From Neolewinella marina (lineage in GTDB: Bacteria; Bacteroidota; Bacteroidia; Chitinophagales; Saprospiraceae), in the NCBI RefSeq assembly GCF_002631205.1, contig NZ_PDLO01000001.1:558001-622000 (forward strand): a stretch of DNA of 64,000 nt, given 5' to 3'. The position numbers and the translations under genes are program-made. The notes beneath the pieces were generated by a model, which saw only the letters and a list, made by a program, of their open reading frames with translations, did not search any database and was not told the origin of the DNA. Shown here in pieces: positions 1 through 7,672 of the stretch (positions within the stretch are counted from its first letter, which is position 1; each line of letters begins with the position of its first letter).

Positions 1-649
1 CCTGGTACTCAGTGTGCGTCCAGGGGTTCCAAACGCCGTAATGGTGGTAGTGGTCCGACGGCTGAATACGCGTAAGCGTATCCCCGGCCGGGGAAAGGAT
101 GGGGTGCAGGAAGCCACCGCGGGAGAAGATCGGATCAACCCCGGCGGGTACGGGCGCGGGGTCGCGCTGATAGGTCAGCAAGGTGCGGTCGTCACCGGCC
201 ACGAAGCGAACCCGCCCGTCGGCCAGGGTGGCCTGAATCCCACCCGCGGGCGTCGAACCCCCGCCACTTGCTGCAAGAGCCAGGGCGTAACGCCGCTGGG
301 TGCCGGCGGGCGTCTCGCCTTCGAGCACCCAACAGAGGCGGTTGCCCTCCCACTGAACCGTCACCGGCCGGCGATTGCTCCCACCGGTTACCTCATACAG
401 GGCCAACGCGTCGTGGCGGGCGCCGACGGCTTCGTCCACCTCGGCACACACCAGCGTCTGCTGCCGTGCGTAAGGGCCCGAATGAACGGTGAAAGAAGGC
501 CAATCGCCAGCCTGAGCCGCAGCCCAGGCCAGGGGAAAAAACAGGATACTCAAGACCAGGAAGGAACGGGATAATAGCTGCAAGGGGATCGACTTTGATG
601 GGGAAGATAGCCCGAAACACCGAATTAGTGAATCGATTGCGTAACTCAT
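1..649 (-). CDS. DUF6807 (PmoA-like) family secreted protein, partial at window edge
   Basis: Reading from an ATG at 649 the frame stays open to base 1, so the gene runs off the window. After a short N-terminal extension there is a hydrophobic signal-peptide-like stretch (SRSFLVLSILFFPLAWAAAQ). At about residues 195-210 lies a segment rich in His, Tyr and Trp (PSDHYHHYGVWNPWTHTEY), typical of the DUF6807 family often labelled methane oxygenase PmoA. The family is common in Bacteroidota beside glycoside hydrolases, and its biochemical role is not established. The start lies 7 bases after the stop of the alpha-L-rhamnosidase gene, so the two are almost certainly cotranscribed. An in-frame TTG just before the hydrophobic stretch is an alternative start. 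The family call rests on about 215 visible residues. Confidence 0.72.
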   Translation of the reverse strand, partial: MSYAIDSLIRCFGLSSPSKSIPLQLLSRSFLVLSILFFPLAWAAAQAGDWPSFTVHSGPYARQQTLVCAEVDEAVGARHDALALYEVTGGSNRRPVTVQWEGNRLCWVLEGETPAGTQRRYALALAASGGGSTPAGGIQATLADGRVRFVAGDDRTLLTYQRDPAPVPAGVDPIFSRGGFLHPILSPAGDTLTRIQPSDHYHHYGVWNPWTHTEYQ

Positions 650-656
650 TTTTGAC

Positions 657-3395
657 CTACCGCGAAGAAGTTATCGGCAGGGAGAAGCGGTAGGTTCCGG
701 AGCCGAGTTCCACCATGACGTGGTCCGCCGACTGTCGGTGACTGCGCACCCCGTTGCCCTGGACCAGGGGCTGTCCGTCCAGTTGCACGCTTTCCTGGCG
801 GGCGTTGGGGAGGTGGAGCTCGGCGGTGGTGTTCGGGGGGACGGTAACGGTGAACTCCAGGCCTTCGGCCGTAGTCGTCCATCCACTGGCCGCCGTTCCG
901 TAGGGGGTTTCCAGGGTAGCGTGGGCCTGGGTAAGTTCGCCGCCCGGGTGGGGCTGGAGGACGAGGTGTTTGTAGCCCGGGGCGGCCGGATCGGTGTCCA
1001 GTCCCGCGGACCGCCGGTAGAGCCAGTCGCCCACCGCGCCGTAGGCGTAGTGGTTGAAGGAATTCATGCCCTCGCTCTGGAAGGTGGAATCGGGTTTGAT
1101 GCCGTCCCACCGCTCCCAGATGGTGGTGGCACCCCGGGTGACGGGGTACAGCCAGGAGGGGTATTCCTTGCGGTGGAGCAGGGTATAGGCGGTATCGGTG
1201 TAGCCAAAGCGCGTCAGCACGTGCAGCAGATACGGGGTACCGAGGAATCCGGTGGTGAGGTGACCATAGCGTTCAATGTTGTCCACCAGCCGCCGGGCGG
1301 CCGCCTCCCGTACTTCTTCGGGCAGCAGGTCGAACTCCAGGGCCAGGATGTAGGCCGTCTGGGTGCTGCTGACCAGCCGGCCGGAAGGGGTGACGTATTC
1401 ATCACGGAAGGCCTGCCGCAGCCGCCGGGCAAGCTCCCGGTATTCCGCCGCCTCCTCCGTCTTGCCGAGAACTTCCGCCGCCCGCGCGACCAGGTCGGTG
1501 GAGTGGACGAAAAAGGCCTGGGCAATGAGGTATTTGTCTGTGATGGCCGAAATTCCCGAGGGGTCGTTGCCCACGCTGTAGAAGAGCCAGTCGCCGAAGT
1601 GAGACCCGGTATTCCAGAGGAGGTCGTCGCCGGCCGTATCCTTCATGTAGCCCACCCAGGCCTTCATGGTCGGGTACTGCTCTTCCAGCAGGCGCTGATC
1701 ACCGTAGGCGAGGTACATCGTCCAGGGCCCGATGGTAGCCACGTCCGCCCAACCGGCCGAAGCGGCGGCATTCTCTCCCAGGACGTTAGGCACCACGTGG
1801 GGTACCGCCCCGGAGGGCAGTTGGTCGGCGGAGACGTCGCTGAGCCACTTCTGGAAGAACCCACTCACGTCGTAATTGAAGGCTGCCGTGCGGGCAAAGG
1901 CCTGGGCGTCGCCCGTCCATCCGAGGCGCTCGTCGCGCTGCGGACAGTCGGTCGGCACGTCGACAAAGTTGCCGCGCTGCCCCCACTTGATGTTCCGCTG
2001 CAGCTGGTTGATCAGGGAATCCGAACTGGTAAACCTTCCCGTTTCCTCCATCGCCGAATGGATCACCTCGGCGCGGAAGTCCTCCGCCCGTGGCATCTCC
2101 GGCCAGTTCTTCAGGCGAACGTAGCGGAATCCCATGAAGGTGAAGGCCGGGGCGAAGGTGGACGCACCGTCGCCGGCCAGGGTGTAGCTTGTTTCCTGCT
2201 TCGCCGTCCGCAGGTTGGCGGTGTAGAAGTTGCCGTCCTTGTCCAGCACTTCGGCGTGGTGGATTACCACGGTCTGCCCCGCCGGGCCCTCCACCGTGAA
2301 CCTTACCCTGCCCACGAGATTCTGGCCAAAGTCAATGACGGTGTCCCCTGCGGGAGTGATGAAGATTTCCCGGGGCGCAAGCACCTCCGTAACCGTCACG
2401 GGTGGGCCCACGGGGGCTACCAGTACCTCCTTGTCGTGGTTGGCCACGGAAACGCCCTGCCAGCCGGCGGCGTCAAACCCGCGGCTAGACCAACCGGCTT
2501 GCTCACGGGTGGCGTCGTAGGCTACCCCATTATAAATGTCCGCGGAACGGTAGGGGGTGTCGGTGCTGCTGCGCCAGTCGCCGTCGCTTACGATGCGCTC
2601 TTGCCGCCCGTTGCGGTAGGTCACTTCCAGTTGCAACAGCAGGGCCAGTTCATCGCCGTAGACGGCGCGTTGTCCGCCCCAGCCAAGGTTGCCGCGGTAC
2701 CAGCCGTCGGCCAGGGTGACGCCAATGGCGTTCTGCCCCGCTTGCAGCTGATCGGTGACGTCGTAGGTCTGGTACTGCAGCCGGTCCTGGTAGGCCGTCC
2801 AGCCGGGGGTCAGTAGCTGGTCGCCCACCCGCTCTCCGTTGATTTCCGCTGCGTACAGTCCGTGACTGGTCACGTAGAGGCGGGCGGAAGCGATCTGGCG
2901 GTCGAGGGAAAACTCCCGCCGCAGCCGGGGCGTCGGCAGCGACTGGCTTTGGTCACCCGCCTCCATGGGTTTTATCCATTCGGCAACCCAGTCGGCGGGA
3001 TTGAGCAAGCCCATTTCCCAATTGGCCGCCGCGCTCCACTCCGAGGGCTTCCCCTGCTTGTCCCAGACGCGTACCTGCCAGAAGTACCGCTTGCGGGATT
3101 CCAGGTCGGGACCGGCATAGGGTACCAGTACCGACTGGTCCCCGTCTACACGGCCGCTGTCCCAGACCAGTTTGCGCCCCCGGGCGAGGTCGCGCGCATC
3201 GGTGGCTACCCGGATCTGGTAGGCGGACTGCATCACGTCGCGGGCGTCGCTCCGGAGTTTCCAGCTGAACCGGGGGTGGGTCTCCCCTACCCCGAGGGTA
3301 TTGTCCTGCTGCTCGAAGCGCAGGTCCGTAACGGTAACCCCCTGGGCGCAGAGCGTACCGAGGGAAAAAAGAAACAACAGCAGTAAGTATGGCAT
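657..3395 (-). CDS. alpha-L-rhamnosidase, glycoside hydrolase family 78, secreted
   Basis: A 912-residue protein that should release terminal alpha-L-rhamnose from plant or algal polysaccharides or glycosides. It begins with a cleavable signal peptide (MPYLLLLFLFSLGTLCAQ), so it is periplasmic or outside the cell. The GH78 layout is complete: an N-terminal fibronectin-like/carbohydrate-binding part (PRFSWKLRSD, FWQVRVWDKQGKPSEW), the middle domain with TLADGWYRGNLGWGG, and the (alpha/alpha)6 catalytic domain with DCPQRDERLGWTGDAQ, WERWDGIKPDS and MNSFNHYAYGAVGDWLYR, followed by a C-terminal beta domain. Length is normal for the family. It is the first gene of a two-gene unit with the downstream DUF6807 protein. 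No TonB-receptor/SusD pair is visible next to it. Confidence 0.93.
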   Translation of the reverse strand: MPYLLLLFLFSLGTLCAQGVTVTDLRFEQQDNTLGVGETHPRFSWKLRSDARDVMQSAYQIRVATDARDLARGRKLVWDSGRVDGDQSVLVPYAGPDLESRKRYFWQVRVWDKQGKPSEWSAAANWEMGLLNPADWVAEWIKPMEAGDQSQSLPTPRLRREFSLDRQIASARLYVTSHGLYAAEINGERVGDQLLTPGWTAYQDRLQYQTYDVTDQLQAGQNAIGVTLADGWYRGNLGWGGQRAVYGDELALLLQLEVTYRNGRQERIVSDGDWRSSTDTPYRSADIYNGVAYDATREQAGWSSRGFDAAGWQGVSVANHDKEVLVAPVGPPVTVTEVLAPREIFITPAGDTVIDFGQNLVGRVRFTVEGPAGQTVVIHHAEVLDKDGNFYTANLRTAKQETSYTLAGDGASTFAPAFTFMGFRYVRLKNWPEMPRAEDFRAEVIHSAMEETGRFTSSDSLINQLQRNIKWGQRGNFVDVPTDCPQRDERLGWTGDAQAFARTAAFNYDVSGFFQKWLSDVSADQLPSGAVPHVVPNVLGENAAASAGWADVATIGPWTMYLAYGDQRLLEEQYPTMKAWVGYMKDTAGDDLLWNTGSHFGDWLFYSVGNDPSGISAITDKYLIAQAFFVHSTDLVARAAEVLGKTEEAAEYRELARRLRQAFRDEYVTPSGRLVSSTQTAYILALEFDLLPEEVREAAARRLVDNIERYGHLTTGFLGTPYLLHVLTRFGYTDTAYTLLHRKEYPSWLYPVTRGATTIWERWDGIKPDSTFQSEGMNSFNHYAYGAVGDWLYRRSAGLDTDPAAPGYKHLVLQPHPGGELTQAHATLETPYGTAASGWTTTAEGLEFTVTVPPNTTAELHLPNARQESVQLDGQPLVQGNGVRSHRQSADHVMVELGSGTYRFSLPITSSR

Positions 3396-3531
3396 GTGAG
3401 TTCAGGTTGCAGTGATCGACCCCCTAATATATTCGATCAAACCGCAATGGACTGTCCTGCTCTGTCCCGCTTATCCTGGCTGGCGTCGGCGCGCGGGCGC
3501 CAGGGGGAAGTTAGCCAGCAGCCAGGATGGC

Positions 3532-4551
3532 TTAGGCCGCCACCCCCTGCAATACACCGGCCAGCAATTCGTAGGACTTCAACCGGGCCCGGTGGTCGTA
3601 GATGTGGGAGACGGCCATGAGCTCATTGACGCCGGTCTGCCGCAGGAAATGCCGCAGGTCCTTGGCCAGCTGCTCCGGGCCGCTGATGAAGGAAACCGAC
3701 AGCATCTGCTCGACGTATTGCCGCTCGGCCGGCGACCAGAGGTGGTCCATGGAATCGACGGGGGGCTGCATCAGCTGCCGCTTGCCGGTTACCACGCCGA
3801 GCATCAGTTGCTGGAGGGTGGTGCCGAGGCGGGTGGCTTCGGCGTCGGTGTCCGCCGCGACCACGTTGACGCAGGCAATAGCGTAGGGCTCCTGCAAGAC
3901 CGCCGAGGGGCGGAAGTTGTCGCGGTACCGCTTCAGGGCGGCGAACAGCTGGGTGGGCGCAAAATGGCTGGCGAAGGCGTAGGGCAAGCCCAGCAAACCG
4001 GCGAGGTAGGCGCTTTCGGTGCTCGAACCCAGGATATAGATCGGAATGTCGAGCCCCTCACCGGGAATGGCGCGCACCGGCGCGTTGCGGTTGTCCGCCG
4101 ACAGGTAGGCCTGCAACTGCTGGATGTCGCGGGGAAAGTCCTGGCCGGCGTCGAAGCGGACGCCCCGGATGGCGCGGGAGGCCACGGGGTCGGTACCGGG
4201 TGCGCGGCCCAGCCCGATATCGATGCGCCCGGGGTAAAGGGTAGCCAGGGTACCCATCTGCTCGGCGACCACCAGCGGCGAATGGTTGGGCAACATGATG
4301 CCGCCCGACCCCACGCGGAGGGTGGTGGTGCCGCCGGCCAGGTAGCCGATCAGCACGGGGGGCGCCGAACTCGCTACCCCGGCCATGTTGTGGTGCTCGG
4401 ATACCCAGAAGCGGGTGTAACCCAGGCGCTCCACGTGCCGCGCCAAATCGAGGCTGTTGCGGAAGGTATCGGCCGGGGTGGTGCCCTCGCCTACGGTAGC
4501 CAGATCGAGGACGGAGAAGGGAAGGCGGTTGAGGGGATTTTCAGACATCAT
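3532..4551 (-). CDS. LLM-class flavin-dependent oxidoreductase (luciferase-like)
   Basis: About 340 residues of the bacterial luciferase-like monooxygenase fold, FMN-dependent and cytoplasmic. The visible family signatures are LPFSVLDLATVGEG at the start, RFWVSEHHNMAGVASSAPPVLIGYLA, TLRVGSGGIMLPNHSPLVVAEQ, and GRIDIGLGRAPGTDP. These match the MsnO8-type subgroup, whose substrates are mostly unknown. Two adjacent ATG codons at 4551 and 4548 are the plausible starts; the frame extends to an ATG at 4575, but the extra residues (CPPFTEC) do not belong to the family N-terminus. The gene stands alone, with gene-free gaps of 136 and 96 bases on either side. Confidence 0.85.
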   Translation of the reverse strand: MMSENPLNRLPFSVLDLATVGEGTTPADTFRNSLDLARHVERLGYTRFWVSEHHNMAGVASSAPPVLIGYLAGGTTTLRVGSGGIMLPNHSPLVVAEQMGTLATLYPGRIDIGLGRAPGTDPVASRAIRGVRFDAGQDFPRDIQQLQAYLSADNRNAPVRAIPGEGLDIPIYILGSSTESAYLAGLLGLPYAFASHFAPTQLFAALKRYRDNFRPSAVLQEPYAIACVNVVAADTDAEATRLGTTLQQLMLGVVTGKRQLMQPPVDSMDHLWSPAERQYVEQMLSVSFISGPEQLAKDLRHFLRQTGVNELMAVSHIYDHRARLKSYELLAGVLQGVAA

Positions 4552-4647
4552 GCACTCGGTAAAGGGGGGACACATTCACTTGGGGAAAGGAAGACACTTG
4601 CCCCTCGCTTTGGTTGTCTGCTCTCCGTCACGAGCTGCGGCGCCCCC

Positions 4648-5406
4648 CTACCGCAGGGCCTCCATACTGTCCTGCCGCACCTGGATCACCCCCCGCCGCG
4701 GCCGGTCTAGGTCGATGATGATGAAGACCAGCAGACAGATCAACAGGTTCAGGATCAGGGCGGGCACACGGGAGCGGCGCTGCCCCAGTCCGCTGGAGTA
4801 GCCAATGAGCCCCCCCGAGGCGATGAAGAAAGTAAACAGCAAGTAGAAGATGGCCGGGGGTACGTGGCGCTGAAGGGCGTCAATGCGGCTGCCGTAGGCG
4901 TCAATCATCTCGTTGACGGCGGTGAGGAAGTAGCCCGTCTTCACGGGGTTGGGATTGGCCTCGGCGGCCGCTACCCCGATGTCCCAAATACGCTGCTGCA
5001 GGGCAGTAGTCTCCACGTTCAGTGACTTGCGCTCCTCCTTGTGGGTCAGGTCAACGCCCGCGCTGCGGAGGCGCAGTGCGATGTATTCGTCGATGGCACC
5101 CTGGGCCTCCTGGTCGTAAGGGGCCGGCAGCAGGGCCGTGCGCAGCTCGGCGGTGCCGATGGCGTTGGCTTCCGCCACCTCGGCACCGGAGCGGACGTCG
5201 TAGCGCTGGATCGACATGCTGAAGGTGAAGCCCAGGATCAGGGCGAGCAGACCGAGCACCCCGCCCTGGATGGCCGAGGTCTGCGACTTGACGTCGCTGT
5301 CGGAGCGGTCGAGGTAGTGGCCACCGATGCGGAGCCCGATTTCATTGGCGGCAACGATGAGGAGAAAGAGGACGACGGCAATAAGGATGCTGTTCAGGCT
5401 GTACAT
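4648..5406 (-). CDS. DUF4239 (bestrophin-like domain) membrane protein, copy 2
   Basis: A 252-residue inner-membrane protein with a hydrophobic segment at about residues 5-24, a second at about 46-64 (IQGGVLGLLALILGFTFSMS), a soluble helical middle, and two C-terminal segments at about 185-205 and 213-231. The LGFTFSMSIQRYD and EANAIGTAELR motifs are typical of DUF4239. It is a close paralogue of the gene at 5428-6186: same length, near-identical C-terminus (DRPRRG..QVRQDSMEALR). The copies are separated by 21 bases and very likely share one transcript that begins before the other copy. The family has no proven function; channel activity is only suggested by a proposed relation to bestrophins. 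Confidence 0.72.
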   Translation of the reverse strand: MYSLNSILIAVVLFLLIVAANEIGLRIGGHYLDRSDSDVKSQTSAIQGGVLGLLALILGFTFSMSIQRYDVRSGAEVAEANAIGTAELRTALLPAPYDQEAQGAIDEYIALRLRSAGVDLTHKEERKSLNVETTALQQRIWDIGVAAAEANPNPVKTGYFLTAVNEMIDAYGSRIDALQRHVPPAIFYLLFTFFIASGGLIGYSSGLGQRRSRVPALILNLLICLLVFIIIDLDRPRRGVIQVRQDSMEALR

Positions 5407-5427
5407 GGCAATGGGTGAGTGAAGGAT

Positions 5428-6186
5428 TTAGCGCAGGGCTTCCATGCTGTCCTGCTTCACCTCGATGATGCCCCGCCGCGGCCGGTCCAGGTCGATGATG
5501 ATGAAGACCAGCAGACAGATCAGCAGGTTGAGCACCAGAGCGGGCACCCGGGAGCGGCGCTGCCCCAATCCCGTGGAATACCCGATGAGTCCCCCCGTAG
5601 CGATGAAGAAAACGAAGAGCAGGTAAAAGATCGCCGGGGGCACGTGGCGGTTGAGCACGTCAAGACGGCGGCCCTGGGCGTCGATCATATCATTGACGGA
5701 GGTCAGGAAGTAGCCGCTGCGTACCGGACTGGGGGAAGCATCGGCGGCCGCCACCCCGATGTCCCAGATGCGCTGCTGCAGCTGGCTCGTACGGTCGTTC
5801 AGAGCCTTGCGCTCCTCCACCCGGGTGAGGTCCATATGGCTGCTCTCCAGCCGCAGTTCGATGTACTCGTCGATGGCCGCCGCCGCCTGCCCGTGGTAGG
5901 GCTCGGGCAACAGGGCGGCCCGCAGTTCGGCGGTACCGATGGCGTTGGCTTCCTCCACCTCGGCGCCGGCCCGGGTATCGTACCGCTGGATCGACATATT
6001 GAAGGTGAAGCCCAGGATCAGGGCCAGCATGCCGATGATGCCACCCTGGATGGCCGAGGTCTGCGACTTGACGTCGTTGTCGGATTTATCCCGCGCCCGC
6101 TGCCCCAGATACAGGCCCACTACGTCCGCCGCGACAATCAGGACAAAAAGGATCGCGACGATAATCAAACTATTCAGGTGGTACAT
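5428..6186 (-). CDS. DUF4239 (bestrophin-like domain) membrane protein, copy 1
   Basis: A 252-residue inner-membrane protein with the same plan as its neighbour: one N-terminal transmembrane helix (LIIVAILFVLIVAADVVGLYL), a second at about residues 46-66, a soluble middle section and two C-terminal helices ending in DRPRRGIIEVKQDSMEALR. The two copies align along their whole length without gaps, so this is a recent or strongly constrained tandem duplication. It is the promoter-proximal gene, with a good Bacteroidota promoter at 6205-6234 directly upstream. The two products may form a hetero-oligomer; that is inference. Confidence 0.72.
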   Translation of the reverse strand: MYHLNSLIIVAILFVLIVAADVVGLYLGQRARDKSDNDVKSQTSAIQGGIIGMLALILGFTFNMSIQRYDTRAGAEVEEANAIGTAELRAALLPEPYHGQAAAAIDEYIELRLESSHMDLTRVEERKALNDRTSQLQQRIWDIGVAAADASPSPVRSGYFLTSVNDMIDAQGRRLDVLNRHVPPAIFYLLFVFFIATGGLIGYSTGLGQRRSRVPALVLNLLICLLVFIIIDLDRPRRGIIEVKQDSMEALR

Positions 6187-6204
6187 GCAGCGGTTTTACG
6201 GCCA

Positions 6205-6234
6205 CGAATATAGGTTTCCGGTCGACCTGGACAA
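6205..6234 (-). promoter_or_regulatory. promoter for the tandem DUF4239 genes
   Basis: On the minus strand the box TATATTCG (6212 to 6205) fits the Bacteroidota -7 element TAnnTTTG/TAnnTTCG. A TTG (6234 to 6232) lies exactly 19 bases upstream, the usual -33 spacing. Transcription would begin near 6198, a dozen bases before the ATG at 6186. Confidence 0.6.
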
Positions 6235-6339
6235 CCATTCATTTTCGGAGACCTCCCCGGGTGGCCCACCGATCAACCAGACCGGTTTCGGGGTTAACCA
6301 GGGGAGCCGGCAGCATCGGCTCACTTCATTCCCCACCGT

Positions 6340-7074
6340 ATGCTCGTACGCCCCCACCCCGAGGGATGGCGCATTACCCTCCACCCCGCCCACGGCCTGC
6401 TTGCCGCCGACATCTACTCCCACCTGCCGTCCGTCGCGCCCCCCGGGCTGTCCCTCCCTACCCTGCTGGCCGTAGCCCAGCACGACGATCACCAGGTCGA
6501 TTTTTCGAGTGGTGATTACCTGACCGACCGCGGCGCCCCCAAGGACTTCACCCTGCTGCGCATGGATGAGGCCCAGCGCAGTGAACAGGCCGAAGCGTTA
6601 CTGGAAGACGCCTACCGCAAACACCTGTGGACCGGACTGCTTATCGGCCGCCACTATGAGCATCTCTACAAGGGTGAATCCGTGGACGCCCGGCTTAAAA
6701 AACTGCTTAAGGGCATTGTCGTTAAACGCAAGCAGGTCCTCCAACAACGGGGTTGGCCGGCGGAGCTGCTGGAGACGGTCTACGGCCGGATGAGGTTTTG
6801 CGACCGGCTGTCACTCATCCTCTGCGGCGAGGAACTGCCCGCCCAGGGCCGGCGGCTGGAGGTGAACGACGGACTGGGCGAGCCCACCTTCGTCTGCCAG
6901 GATCCGGAAACGGAGGAACTGAAGCTCGCCCCCTGGTGCCTGGCCGAAGCGGAAGCCACGGTGTCCGTGGAGTCCTACGTCCTCGACCAACTCACCTACA
7001 CCAGTGGCTCGGCCCTCGGCGCGGCCCTGGCGAAGGGCCTGCCCGAAGTGCGGGAATGGAAATTCAAAAAGTAA
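6340..7074 (+). CDS. DUF3891-like protein
   Basis: A 244-residue soluble protein without signal peptide or membrane segment. HPAHGLLAADIYSHL near the start and an Asp/His-rich segment (AVAQHDDHQVDF) at about residues 45-57, together with ATG-proximal MLVRPHPEGW, resemble DUF3891, a family of predicted cytoplasmic proteins of unknown activity that keeps conserved His/Asp residues suggestive of a metal site. The rest (LWTGLLIGRHYEHLY, MRFCDRLSLILCGEELP, and a Gly/Ser-rich C-terminus) is compatible. It is transcribed alone, divergently from the DUF4239 pair. No partner gene hints at its role. Confidence 0.62.
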   Translation: MLVRPHPEGWRITLHPAHGLLAADIYSHLPSVAPPGLSLPTLLAVAQHDDHQVDFSSGDYLTDRGAPKDFTLLRMDEAQRSEQAEALLEDAYRKHLWTGLLIGRHYEHLYKGESVDARLKKLLKGIVVKRKQVLQQRGWPAELLETVYGRMRFCDRLSLILCGEELPAQGRRLEVNDGLGEPTFVCQDPETEELKLAPWCLAEAEATVSVESYVLDQLTYTSGSALGAALAKGLPEVREWKFKK

Positions 7075-7101
7075 CGGGGCCCGGGGGCTGCTACCCGCGG
7101 A

Positions 7102-7530
7102 TCAGCGCGTCCAGTAGTCCACCACGAAGACGTCCTTCAGGTGGGGACCCAGGATTTCCCCGAACCGCTGGTGGGCCGGATGGGGCAGGTACACGTCGCG
7201 GTCGGCTTCACTGTGGAAGGTGAGGAAGAAGGCGTGGGTGAACCCCTTGTTCAGGCCTTCGGGGCTGTTGTTGATGCCCCATTCGTAGTCGCGGATCTCG
7301 GGGATCTGTCCGGGCAGGGCGCTGAAAGCTTGCAGGACGCTGTCGATCTGCTCCGGGGTGGACTCCTCCTTGAAGGAGAAGAAAACGGCGTGGCGCAGCA
7401 GGCTGTCGGGTTCAGCCTCGGCGGATGATTCCATACTCGGGGGAGTTTCTACGGCGGGCGGGGGCAGTTCTTCCTGGCAGGCGAAAAAGGTCATCAGCAG
7501 GAGGAAGGGGAAAAGCAGAAGGGTACGCAT
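7102..7530 (-). CDS. Dabb family (stress-responsive A/B barrel) lipoprotein
   Basis: A 142-residue lipoprotein. A hydrophobic signal ends in a lipobox-like FFAC at residues 15-18, followed by a Pro/Glu-rich linker, then an alpha+beta barrel domain from about residue 45: LLRHAVFFSFKEESTPEQID, an aromatic YEWG segment, and the family-typical GFTHAFFLTFHSEADRDVY and HPAHQRFGEILGPHLKDVFVVDY. Dabb domains form small dimeric barrels of mostly unknown function, some binding heme or polyketide-like substrates. A membrane-anchored form is common in Bacteroidota. A TACCTTTC box (7543 to 7536, minus strand) just upstream of the ATG is a plausible -7 element. Confidence 0.77.
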   Translation of the reverse strand: MRTLLLFPFLLLMTFFACQEELPPPAVETPPSMESSAEAEPDSLLRHAVFFSFKEESTPEQIDSVLQAFSALPGQIPEIRDYEWGINNSPEGLNKGFTHAFFLTFHSEADRDVYLPHPAHQRFGEILGPHLKDVFVVDYWTR

Positions 7531-7535
7531 GGCCC

Positions 7536-7543
7536 GAAAGGTA
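7536..7543 (-). promoter_or_regulatory. -7 box of the Dabb lipoprotein gene
   Basis: The minus strand reads TACCTTTC, a one-base variant of TAnnTTTG, ending 5 bases before the ATG at 7530. The leader would be almost absent. No TTG stands at the expected upstream spacing, so this is a weak call. Confidence 0.35.
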
Positions 7544-7622
7544 GGGAATCGGTCCTCAATCTTCCGCCACGGAAGGCCGCTTTCAGGAGAAATATCCGGG
7601 GCAAGCCGGGCTTCTCCCCTTT

Positions 7623-7643
7623 CCCGGCACCTGCGTCCGCGCC
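7623..7643 (+). repeat. dispersed GC-rich element, copy A (variant core)
   Basis: CCCGGCACCTGCGTCCGC with a C-to-T change in the core shared with the other copies (12107, 14051, 19833, 30578, 43163, 49928, 60441). It lies between the divergent Dabb and ATPase genes, 30 bases before the ATPase start. The preceding bases (GCCGGGCTTCTCCCCTTT) also resemble those before copy G. Confidence 0.5.
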
Positions 7644-7672
7644 CTCTTGTCCGGGGGAACTATATTGCCCCC

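Noticed and set aside
14-574. Plus-strand 186-codon frame at the window start
   Set aside because: It is opposite the partial DUF6807 gene, which has a signal peptide and the His/Trp-rich family segment.
720-2816. Plus-strand 698-codon frame opposite the rhamnosidase
   Set aside because: Shadow of the GH78 gene; composition (Gly/Val/Arg/His-rich) is non-natural and no motif is seen.
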